Shown here: piece by piece, positions 9,600 to 16,913 of the stretch | How the letters are laid out: each line of letters begins with the position of its first letter | How positions within the stretch are numbered: the stretch's first letter is position 1 | Notes under the pieces: model-generated | What the model saw: only the letters and a program-made list of their open reading frames with translations | Database searches by the model: none | What the model was told of the DNA's origin: nothing | Assembly (NCBI GenBank): GCA_937943575.1 | Contig: CALEAV010000003.1 | Location: 1 to 64,000 of the forward strand | Origin: an uncultured bacterium | Lineage (GTDB): Bacteria; Desulfobacterota; Desulfobaccia; Desulfobaccales; 0-14-0-80-60-11 | DNA: 64,000 bases | Reading direction: 5' to 3' | Made by a program: the position numbers and the translations under genes

Positions 9600-10466
9600 T
9601 CAGCGCTTCGAGGTGCCCAACAGCCGGGCCACCGCCTGCTCCCAGGCGTGGGAGTAGCTCCCTTCCCGGGCCACCACCTCTTCCCGGATGAGGGTGACTG
9701 CGTCCTGGTCGCAGATGGCCTGGCAGATCCCGCAGAGACTGCAGGTCTCCCGGGCCATATACACCCGGGGCCCCTCCCGCACGATGATCTTCACGGGACA
9801 GAGGCTAACGCACTTCAGGCACTCCGGCGGGCATTTGCGGTCATCGATCTTTACCCGGCCCCGGAACTGGGGCGTGACGCACAGTGACCCGTGTTCGCAG
9901 ACGTCCAGACACTGCTGGCAGCGCAGGCACAGGTCGGGCTCCGGCCGGGGGCGGCCACTGTCCGCCTCGGGCACCAGGGCCTGGCGGGGGCAGGCCTGAA
10001 GGCAGCGGCGGCACTCCTTGGGACATTCCGTGAGGTCGTTGGGCACCAGCTTCCGTTGGGCCCGGCACCAATGCTCCTCGCCCTCCGGGAGCGGCGGGCA
10101 GGGCTCCGGGCACTTCTCCGGGTCCAGCTCCACCTTGGGGTGAAAGGGCGCCAGGGCCTGGTGGCTGGCCAGCACCGTCTTGGGCCGCCCTTTATAGGTG
10201 AGGGTGATGGCCCCCACCGGGCAGAAGTGGGCACAGACCTCGCAGAGCACGCAGAGCCAGGGGTCGATGGTGATCTCCAGGCTCTCCTCCCCGGGGAGAA
10301 GCCGCACCGCCTGCCGGGGGCAGACCACGGCGCAGACATCGCAGCGGATGCAGCGACCCTTGTCCAGTTCCAGGCGCACCTCTTCGGCAAAGAGACGGAG
10401 GGTGAGCGTCAGCGCAGTCTCGGTCTCCCGCAGGCGAAGAGGGGGCAGGCGATCCATCCGGCGCAT
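9600..10466 (-). CDS. polyferredoxin with six 4Fe-4S motifs
   Basis: 288 residues. Six Cys clusters are visible in order: CIRCDVCAVVCP, CVLCEVCAHFCP, CPKECRRCLQACP, CLRCQQCLDVCEHG, CPPECLKCVSLCP and CSLCGICQAICD. Two use C-x3-C first spacing (CPKEC, CPPEC). A CPEPCPP segment may add ligands. The protein is cytoplasmic, with no signal or membrane helix, and should act as an electron wire between the Fwd-like and Hdr-like subunits, comparable in role to the polyferredoxins FwdF or MvhB of methanogens. It lies 3 bases from HdrA-MvhD and 18 bases from the DUF3795 gene. The ATG at 10466 is used; 10457 is possible. Confidence 0.85.
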   Translation of the reverse strand: MRRMDRLPPLRLRETETALTLTLRLFAEEVRLELDKGRCIRCDVCAVVCPRQAVRLLPGEESLEITIDPWLCVLCEVCAHFCPVGAITLTYKGRPKTVLASHQALAPFHPKVELDPEKCPEPCPPLPEGEEHWCRAQRKLVPNDLTECPKECRRCLQACPRQALVPEADSGRPRPEPDLCLRCQQCLDVCEHGSLCVTPQFRGRVKIDDRKCPPECLKCVSLCPVKIIVREGPRVYMARETCSLCGICQAICDQDAVTLIREEVVAREGSYSHAWEQAVARLLGTSKR

Positions 10467-10484
10467 CCGGGGGCCAGGGCAGGG

Positions 10485-10907
10485 TCAGGAATTCTCACCC
10501 TGCAGCTTCAGATGGAATTCCCGGGCCTTGAGCTTCAGCTGCTTGCGGCGCAGATTGGTCTTGACGTCGGGAAACTCCGCCAGGAGGAAATCAAACTTGT
10601 CACAGGCCGCCAGGTCCGGACAGTGGGAGCACTGGGGCAGGCCCCGTTCGATGGCGCAGCACCGGATGGGGCAGGTCTCCATGCCCCGGCTGCCCTTGCA
10701 GCCCGGACAGTCGGTGTGGCTGAGGAACCACTCCAGGCCTTTGCGGAATTCGTTGAAGTCAAAGCCTTCATTTGCCGGGAAGCAGTGCACCCACCAGTTG
10801 GCCCGGAAACGGAGGAGGTATTCCTGCATCTGGCGCACGGTCTTCAGGAATTCCGGGTGCCCCAGCTGGCAGTCGTCACACAGGCCGCAATAGCTTTCCC
10901 GCACCAT
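10485..10907 (-). CDS. DUF3795 Cys-rich protein
   Basis: 140 residues with the pattern of the DUF3795 family: YCGLCDDCQLG at the start, then CPGCKG, METCPIRCCAIERGL and CSHCPDLAACDKF. The many CxxC pairs suggest metal or iron-sulfur binding, but no function is established for the family. A GAGGAGAGAAGAG ribosome site precedes the ATG. It is embedded between the double HdrA and the polyferredoxin in an operon of redox proteins, which hints at a role in assembly or electron transfer. That role is inference from position only. Confidence 0.8.
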   Translation of the reverse strand: MVRESYCGLCDDCQLGHPEFLKTVRQMQEYLLRFRANWWVHCFPANEGFDFNEFRKGLEWFLSHTDCPGCKGSRGMETCPIRCCAIERGLPQCSHCPDLAACDKFDFLLAEFPDVKTNLRRKQLKLKAREFHLKLQGENS

Positions 10908-10958
10908 CTCTTCTCTCCTCCCCCGGGGGCCGCCTGTGGGGGCCGGGCCCCACCGCCC

Positions 10959-13900
10959 TCAGGCCTCCAGGGCGGCAATGATCTGGGCCAGGATCTCCGC
11001 CTCCGTGGCCCGGCTGAGGTGGATGGCCCGGGCCGGGCAGGCGGTGGCGCACAGGCCGCAGCCCCGGCAGGCCTCCAGCACCACCTGGGGGCGGCCGGCC
11101 GGACCCAGGCGCAGGGCGTGATATGGGCAGATGCCCATGCAGGTGAGGCACCGGCGGCAGTGGGCCGCCTCCACCCGGGCATAGAGCTCGCCGCTCACGA
11201 TCGCCGGCCGGGAGAGCAGCGCCGCCGCCTTCAGGGCCGCTGCCCCGGCCTGCATCAGGGATTCGCCCAGACTCCGGGGGGAATGGGCCAGGCCGCACAG
11301 GAACACCCCCTCCACCACCGTTTCCACCGGCCTCAGCTTGGCATGCGCCTCCTGCAGGAAACCCTCGGGGCTGAGGGGCACCCCCAAAAGCCGGGCCGCC
11401 TCGGCGCCGCCGGGATGGGGCTCCACCCCGGCACTCAGGACCAAAAGGTCCGCCTTGAGGCGGATCTCCCGCTTAAGAGGCTCATTCCATACCCGAAGGT
11501 CCAGGGGGCGTTTCCGGGGCAGGGCCACCTCCGGGGGGCGGCCGGGGTCATACGGGAGAAACCGCACCCCCAGCTCCCGGGCCTCCTGATAATACACCTC
11601 CCGGCGGCCATAGGCCCTCAGGTCCCGGTAGAGCACGGTGATCTCCACCGCAGGCCGCCGTCTTTTCAGCAGGATAGCATTTTTCAGGGCATGGGAGCAA
11701 CACAGGCGGCTGCACCAGGGGCGGTCCGGCTCCCGGGAGCCGACGCACTGCAGCATCACCAGGTGATAGAGGCGGTCCAGGTGCGGGTCCTCGGCGGCCA
11801 GGCGCTCCTCCAGCTCCAGCTGGGTGAGCACCCGGGGGTCCTGGCCGTAGCCGAAGCGGCCTGCCGGCCGGAACTCCCGGCCGCCGGTGGCCAAGAGCAC
11901 CACGCCGTGCTCCACCATAAGCTCCCGCCCGCCCCGGCGCTGCAGGCGGCTCCGGAAACGCCCCACCTGCCCGGAGACGTGCACCACCTCGGTGGCGGTG
12001 AGGATCTCCACGTTGGGGTGGCCATAGGCCGCAGCCTCCAGATCCTGAAGGAGCCGCCGGGGGTCGGTGCCCTCCAGGGTGTAATTGAGGCGCCGGGCCA
12101 TGCCCCCCAGCTGCGCTTCCCGCTCCACCACGTAGGTATGGAAGCCCTGGTCGGCCAGAGCCAGGGCGGCGGTGAGCCCCGCCGGGCCGCCCCCGATCAC
12201 CAGGGCCCGGGGCATCATGGGAAAGGTGAGGACCTCGATGGGCGGCACCACCCAGGCCCGCCGCACCGCCATGGCCACCAGATCCCGGGCCGTGGCCAGC
12301 GCCGCCTCCGGATCGTGCTGGTGCACCCAGGCGCATTGCTCCCGCAGATTGGCAAAGCACAGGAAACCCGGGTTGAGGCCGGCCTGCGCCAACACCTCCC
12401 GGAAGACGGCTTCATGGGTGCGGGGGGTGCAGGCCGCCACCACCACCCGGGTGAGCCCCTCGTCCCGGATGGCCCGGGCCAGCTGCCGGGTGGCGTCGGC
12501 GGAACAGGCAAAGAGGGGGTCAGCCACCCACACCACCCCGGGCAGCTTCTGCACCTGCACCGCCAGCCGGGCCAGATCAATGGTTTTGGCGATGTTGGTG
12601 CCGCAATGGCAGAGATAGACCCCGATGCGGGGCGGGCCGCAGGCCTCCGGCGCCGGGGGCGGCAGGACGGCCACGGGGAGGCTCTGCCGGGGCGCCAGGG
12701 CCAGCCGGGTGGCCGCCGCCTGGGCCGCGGCCGCCGCGGAGGTGAGGGAGTCGGTGATGTCCCCGGGCTCCCGGGCGGCCCCCGCCACCCAGAGGCCGGG
12801 CCGGGGAGTCTCCCAGGGCTCCACCCCGGTGGGGGGGACATATTGCCCCGGCCCCAGGGGGAGACCCAGGCGTCGGGCCAGTTCCGTGAAGCCCGAAGCC
12901 GGCCGCTGCCCCACCGCCAGGACCGCCAGGTCCACCTCCAGCTCCCCCCGGCGGCCGCGGGCGTCGGTGAAGAGCACCGCCACTAGGCCTCCGGGCCGCG
13001 CCTCCACCGCCGCCGCCCGGGAGCGGATGACCCGGATCCCCCGGGCCAGGGCCCGCTCGAGATAGCCTTCCTGGCCTTTGCCGGGGGCTCTCAGGTCCAT
13101 GGCGAAGATATAGGCCTCCAACCCGGGGGGGCCCGACTCCGCCGCCAGCACCGCCTCCTTGAGGCTGGCCAGGCAGCAGTGGCTGGAGCAGAACGGCGCC
13201 CCGTGCTCCGGCTCCCGGGAACCGATGCACTGCAGAAAGGCCAGCCGCCGGACGGGAGCCCTGTCTCCGGGACGCACCAGCCGGCCCTCCGTGGGGCCGG
13301 TGGCACTGAGGAGGCGCTCAAACATGAGGCTGGTGAGGACCCCGGGGAGGGCGGCGCCGGGGAAGTCTTCCACCGGGGCCGGGGAGAGGCCGCTGGTGAG
13401 GAGCACTGCCCCCACGTGCCGCACCAGGGTCTCGGGCTCCTGGGAGAGGTCCACGGCCCCGGCGGGGCAGACCTCCACGCAGGCTCGGCAGGGCCGCCCC
13501 TGGAAGTGGCGGCAGACCTCCGGGTCCACCACCGCCGCCTGAGGCACGGCCTGGGGAAAGGGCACCCGGATGGCCTTGGCCCGGCTCAATCCCAGATTAT
13601 AAGGGTCCGGCAGGCTGCGGGGGCAGACCCGGGTGCACTCCCCGCAGGCGGAGCAGCGCTCCAGGCTTACATACCGGGGCTGCCGGCTCAGGGTGGCCAC
13701 AAAATCCCCCGCCTCCCCCGCCAGGGTGGTGAGGGTGGTCAGGGTGAGGATTTCCACCCGGGGATGGCGGGCCGCCTCCAGCATCCGGGGCGAGAGGATG
13801 CACATGGCGCAGTCGTTGGTGGGGAAGGTCTTGTCCAGTTGCGCCATCAGCCCGCCCACCGACGGCCCCTGCTCCGCCAGGGTGACGGGGAACCCCAGCT

Positions 13901-13997
13901 CCGCCAGGTCCAGGGCGGCCGTCAGCCCGGCGATGCCGCCCCCCACCACCAGGATGCGGGGGCTCGCCACCCGGGGCAGGGGACTTACCGGCGCCAT
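10959..13997 (-). CDS. hdrA: double-length HdrA-like flavoprotein
   Basis: 1012 residues made of two HdrA-like modules in tandem. The first begins directly with the FAD motif (VVGGGIAG near 18-25), lacks the usual N-terminal Cys domain, and has ferredoxin motifs CSACGECTRVCP and CRACVEVCP plus a Cys-rich SREPEHGAPFCSSHCC. The second starts with GVYLCHCGTNIAK near 455, has CTPRTHE and NLREQCAWVHQ, a second FAD motif GGGPAG near 600, SREPDRPWCSRLCC, and ends with CRRCLTCMGICP and CRGCGLCATACP. Two FAD sites and at least four clusters are predicted. It lies 21 bases after the HdrC-like gene. A repurposed electron-bifurcating or confurcating hub is the obvious reading, without proof. Confidence 0.85.
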   Translation of the reverse strand: MAPVSPLPRVASPRILVVGGGIAGLTAALDLAELGFPVTLAEQGPSVGGLMAQLDKTFPTNDCAMCILSPRMLEAARHPRVEILTLTTLTTLAGEAGDFVATLSRQPRYVSLERCSACGECTRVCPRSLPDPYNLGLSRAKAIRVPFPQAVPQAAVVDPEVCRHFQGRPCRACVEVCPAGAVDLSQEPETLVRHVGAVLLTSGLSPAPVEDFPGAALPGVLTSLMFERLLSATGPTEGRLVRPGDRAPVRRLAFLQCIGSREPEHGAPFCSSHCCLASLKEAVLAAESGPPGLEAYIFAMDLRAPGKGQEGYLERALARGIRVIRSRAAAVEARPGGLVAVLFTDARGRRGELEVDLAVLAVGQRPASGFTELARRLGLPLGPGQYVPPTGVEPWETPRPGLWVAGAAREPGDITDSLTSAAAAAQAAATRLALAPRQSLPVAVLPPPAPEACGPPRIGVYLCHCGTNIAKTIDLARLAVQVQKLPGVVWVADPLFACSADATRQLARAIRDEGLTRVVVAACTPRTHEAVFREVLAQAGLNPGFLCFANLREQCAWVHQHDPEAALATARDLVAMAVRRAWVVPPIEVLTFPMMPRALVIGGGPAGLTAALALADQGFHTYVVEREAQLGGMARRLNYTLEGTDPRRLLQDLEAAAYGHPNVEILTATEVVHVSGQVGRFRSRLQRRGGRELMVEHGVVLLATGGREFRPAGRFGYGQDPRVLTQLELEERLAAEDPHLDRLYHLVMLQCVGSREPDRPWCSRLCCSHALKNAILLKRRRPAVEITVLYRDLRAYGRREVYYQEARELGVRFLPYDPGRPPEVALPRKRPLDLRVWNEPLKREIRLKADLLVLSAGVEPHPGGAEAARLLGVPLSPEGFLQEAHAKLRPVETVVEGVFLCGLAHSPRSLGESLMQAGAAALKAAALLSRPAIVSGELYARVEAAHCRRCLTCMGICPYHALRLGPAGRPQVVLEACRGCGLCATACPARAIHLSRATEAEILAQIIAALEA

Positions 13998-14018
13998 CCC
14001 GGCCCTCCCCGGACGCCG

Positions 14019-14507
14019 CTATTCCCCCTCATGGCCGGTCTCCATCTCCTTCAGGGCGCGGGCCAGCGCCTGCCGGGGGGACATATCCCCTGCACCGGGG
14101 GCGGTCAGCCGCTCCAGGGTGCGCCGCCTCAGGGCGGCCAGCAGGCTCTCGGCCTCCAGGAGCGCCTGGGCCACCTCCGGGGGGACATACCCCTCTTCCA
14201 CCGCCAGCCGCCTCAGGGCCTGGATGATATCCAGAAACCGCACCTCCTGGGGGCAGAAATGGGAGCAGCGGGCGCAGCGGGCGCACTGCCAGATAAGCGG
14301 CGAACCCAGGACCTCCCCCCTCAGGCCCAGGAGCACCTGCCGGAGGACAAGGCCGGGGCTGAATTCCGGGTGAACGGCGCTCACCGGGCACACGGCAGTG
14401 CAGGTGCCGCAGCCCACGCACCGCCAGAGATTCCCGCAGCCCGGTTCCCGGGACACTGTCTCCGGGAACCAGGGATCCGACTCTTCCAGGCTCAGGGGCA
14501 TATCCAT
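14019..14507 (-). CDS. hdrC: HdrC-like iron-sulfur subunit
   Basis: 162 residues with two 4Fe-4S motifs of the HdrC type: CVGCGTCTAVCP near 31-42 and CARCARCSHFCP near 75-86, each followed by helices, and a C-terminal helical tail (IIQALRRLAVEEGYVPPEV). HdrC normally passes electrons from HdrA to the catalytic HdrB subunit. No HdrB (twin CCG-domain protein) follows or precedes it here, which is unusual. The gene lies 44 bases from the upstream ferredoxin and 21 bases from the double HdrA. Confidence 0.85.
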   Translation of the reverse strand: MDMPLSLEESDPWFPETVSREPGCGNLWRCVGCGTCTAVCPVSAVHPEFSPGLVLRQVLLGLRGEVLGSPLIWQCARCARCSHFCPQEVRFLDIIQALRRLAVEEGYVPPEVAQALLEAESLLAALRRRTLERLTAPGAGDMSPRQALARALKEMETGHEGE

Positions 14508-14551
14508 TTACGCCCATCCACACGGGTGTGATCCCACCGGGCCTTGGGGCT

Positions 14552-15004
14552 TCAGCGCAGGGTGATGGCCTCAGCGGGACAGTGCTCGGCGCATTTGCTG
14601 CACTTCTCCGCCGCCTGCAGGAGGCGCACGCACAGCTCCTGGTTCACCACCCGGACCAGGCCGTTCACCACCCGGAAGATCACCCGGTCGCCGGGCCGGG
14701 GGCCCCGGCCGGCCCGGGCCTCTGGCACCTGGGCCAGATGGTGCTCGCACATGGCCACACAGATGCCGCAGCCGATACAGCGCTCCGGGTCAATGGCCAT
14801 GCCCCGGGCGGCGGCCGGCGCCGCGGCCAGGAGCTCCTCCAGGGCCTCGATGAAGCCGGCATACTCCGGCTCATGCAGCACCGGACAGTCGGCGGGCGCA
14901 AGGTCCCGGCTGAGGAGCAGCCCGGCAAAGTCGGCGCAGGTCATGCCGCACTGGCCGCAGTCCGTGCGAGGCAGAAACTCCAGGAGCTCCTCCGCCGTGA
15001 GCAT
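14552..15004 (-). CDS. ferredoxin with N-terminal Fes-type cluster domain
   Basis: 150 residues. The N-terminus (LPRTDCGQCGMTCADFAGLLL...DCPVL) matches the 4Fe-4S Fes domain found in RnfB and the corrinoid iron-sulfur protein. It is followed by a ferredoxin pair: CIGCGICVAMCEHH and CVRLLQAAEKCSKCAEHCP, the second with a stretched first spacing. It resembles the small ferredoxins that accompany Fwd complexes (FwdG/FwdF role) but is not a simple copy. The ATG is 3 bases after the stop of the FwdA-like gene, so the two are expected to be co-translated. Confidence 0.8.
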   Translation of the reverse strand: MLTAEELLEFLPRTDCGQCGMTCADFAGLLLSRDLAPADCPVLHEPEYAGFIEALEELLAAAPAAARGMAIDPERCIGCGICVAMCEHHLAQVPEARAGRGPRPGDRVIFRVVNGLVRVVNQELCVRLLQAAEKCSKCAEHCPAEAITLR

Positions 15005-15007
15005 CTC

Positions 15008-16354
15008 TCAGACCTCGGCCCAGGGGCCGCCCAGCTGCTCCACGGCCCAGAGGGTCTCCGGCCGGAGGCTGAAGGAGCGGCTCAGCTCCCCAAACAGGGG
15101 CGTCTCGGAGGCCTGGGGGTTGCGGAACAGCGTCTGCCGGGGGACCTCCGGGTCCACCAGGACATAATCCCGGATGACCGCCCGGCCGGCCTTGAGGAGG
15201 GTGCGGCAACGGCCCAGGGCCTCAAGCCCGGCCCCCGGTGGCAGGTCATAGAGGGCGATATCGGCCCGGGCCCCCGGGGTGAGGCGCCCCCGGCCGGGCA
15301 GGCCCAGGAGCTCCGCCGGCAGCAGGCGGGTGGCGTAGGCCCAGTCAAACAAAGTCCAGCGCCGGGGCCCGGCTGCGGCCTCCAGTTCCGGCGGCCGTTG
15401 CTCCGGGTTTCCCAGCCAGGCCAGAAAGCGGGGGAAATCCTCCGCCAGCCGGGAGAGCGGCCCCGAGGTGGAAAAGGCCAGCCGCCGGGGGAAGTCCAGG
15501 GCCAGCTTCACCGCCCGGGCCACCTCCGCCGGACCCGGCCGGGCGGTGAGACAGCGGGGAGAGGAACCTCCCACCTCCACCCACACCGGCAATCCGGCCA
15601 GCCTCGAATGGGTCAGACCCAGATCGCCGGTGGCCCCGGCGGCAAGGAGCCGGGCGGCCTCCCGGGCCTCCGCCTCGCCCGTAAGACCCCGGCTTAAGCC
15701 GGAGAGATGAAAATGGGCCGGCTCCGGGAGATGCCAGGAGAGCAGCTCAGGGGAGGCCTCCAGGAAGAGGCGGCACCCCAGCCCCTCCGCCAGCCGCGCC
15801 AGAATCTCCAGGGCCTGCGGCCCCGGCAGGGTGCGGTGCGCATAGTAGTCCTGGCGGTAGTGCACAAAGGGCTCCGCCACACTGAAACCCAAGGTGCGGG
15901 TGCGGGCCTGGAGGAGCCGGAGGGTCTCCACCACTTCGGGAAGACGGGCCGGGTCCTTCAGGGCCAGGTCCAGGTCCCTTAAGTTCACCTCCAGGGAAAC
16001 GGAGGCGTCCACCACTTTCAGGGCCGCCAGCTGCCGGTGCGCGGCCCCGGCGAAGGCCATGGCGGAACCGCACACATGGATGTGGGTATATCCCAGCCGG
16101 GCGTAGAATTCCCCCACCTCCTCCAGGGGCGGGGACTCCTCCCGCAGTGGCAGGAGATGCCCGCCGAAGCCCGCCAGGGGAGCCCTGAGTTCCACCCCGG
16201 CGGCCAGCACCGCCCGGCCCTTGGCCTCCAACACCTCATCCACCTCGGGCAGGGGCGGCACCAGCCGCTCCCCCTCCAGGTAGAGGTCGCCCTCCTCGCC
16301 GTTGAGGCCCAGGGCAGGGTCAAAGATCCGGCCGCCGGCGATCCTGAGCCGCAT
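15008..16354 (-). CDS. fwdA: FwdA-like amidohydrolase that has lost its metal site
   Basis: 448 residues, shorter than methanogen FwdA (about 570). The fold markers are there: an N-terminal beta-sandwich start, ARLGYTHIHVCGSAMAF at the place of the family's AAMPPL region, and a C-terminal end (FDWAYATRLLPAELLGL...LTPGARADIALYDL) very close to FwdA. The catalytic residues are not. Where FwdA has GVDxHSHIAG, this protein has GVELRAPLAG, so both His are gone (R57, P59). The TTDHPNGG segment reads FSTSGPLSR, losing the Asp and His. The carboxylated-Lys segment also reads FSV instead of VKV. It cannot be an ordinary dinuclear-zinc hydrolase. It is probably a structural partner of the FwdB-like subunit. 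Confidence 0.8.
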   Translation of the reverse strand: MRLRIAGGRIFDPALGLNGEEGDLYLEGERLVPPLPEVDEVLEAKGRAVLAAGVELRAPLAGFGGHLLPLREESPPLEEVGEFYARLGYTHIHVCGSAMAFAGAAHRQLAALKVVDASVSLEVNLRDLDLALKDPARLPEVVETLRLLQARTRTLGFSVAEPFVHYRQDYYAHRTLPGPQALEILARLAEGLGCRLFLEASPELLSWHLPEPAHFHLSGLSRGLTGEAEAREAARLLAAGATGDLGLTHSRLAGLPVWVEVGGSSPRCLTARPGPAEVARAVKLALDFPRRLAFSTSGPLSRLAEDFPRFLAWLGNPEQRPPELEAAAGPRRWTLFDWAYATRLLPAELLGLPGRGRLTPGARADIALYDLPPGAGLEALGRCRTLLKAGRAVIRDYVLVDPEVPRQTLFRNPQASETPLFGELSRSFSLRPETLWAVEQLGGPWAEV

Positions 16355-16369
16355 GACACCCTGCCTCCC

Positions 16370-16903
16370 TCAGCGCGGCTCCCCCTCCACGTAGGCCTTC
16401 AGGATGACCTCCTCCTCGTAGGGGACGTTCTGATGCTGTTCCCGCACGGTCACCGGCTTGGAGGCCAGGATTTCCAGGAGATGGAGGCCGGAGATGACCC
16501 GGCCGAAGACCGCATAGCCGAAATTCACCGGCTCCGGACCCTTGTGGTCCAGTTTCGGGTTGTCCGCCAGATTGACGAAGAACTGGGCCGCGGCGCTGTT
16601 GATGGGGTAGGCCCGGGCCATGGCGATGGTGCCCCGCTTGTTCCGGAGGCCGTTGTCCGCCTCATTTTTGATGGGCGGGTGCGTCGGCTGCCGGTAGACC
16701 ATGCCGGGCTCATAGCCCCCGGTCTGGACCACGAAATTCTGCACCGCCCGGTGGAAGATGAGGCCGTCGTAAAACCCCTCCCGCACATAGGTGAGGAAAT
16801 TGTCCACCGTGACGGGGGCCTTGTCGGGCCACAGCTCCAGTTTGATGGTGCCCATGGTGGTCTCCAGCACCACAATGGGGTAGTTCGGTTTATCCTCAGG
16901 CAT
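16370..16903 (-). CDS. ppiB: cyclophilin-type peptidyl-prolyl isomerase
   Basis: 177 residues with the cyclophilin core: LELWPDKAPVTVDNF, YDGLIFHRAVQNFVVQTGG, KRGTIAMARAYPINSAAAQFFVN and GYAVFGRVISGL. The active-site Arg (FHR), Gln-Phe (AQFF) and the aromatic residues are in place. There is no signal peptide, so it is cytoplasmic like PpiB. It catalyses cis-trans isomerisation of X-Pro bonds during folding. It is wedged between the FwdB-like and FwdA-like genes (10 and 15 bases), so it may assist folding of that complex. That assistance is inference; co-location may be accidental. Confidence 0.92.
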   Translation of the reverse strand: MPEDKPNYPIVVLETTMGTIKLELWPDKAPVTVDNFLTYVREGFYDGLIFHRAVQNFVVQTGGYEPGMVYRQPTHPPIKNEADNGLRNKRGTIAMARAYPINSAAAQFFVNLADNPKLDHKGPEPVNFGYAVFGRVISGLHLLEILASKPVTVREQHQNVPYEEEVILKAYVEGEPR

Positions 16904-16913
16904 GCAGCACCTC

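Noticed and set aside
7164-9887. A 907-codon plus-strand frame antisense to HdrA-MvhD
   Set aside because: Composition is that of reversed FeS motifs; no recognisable product.
9891-12986. A 1031-codon plus-strand open frame antisense to HdrA
   Set aside because: It is Gly/His/Pro-rich without motifs or a ribosome site and lies opposite clear HdrA and polyferredoxin genes; a high-GC shadow.
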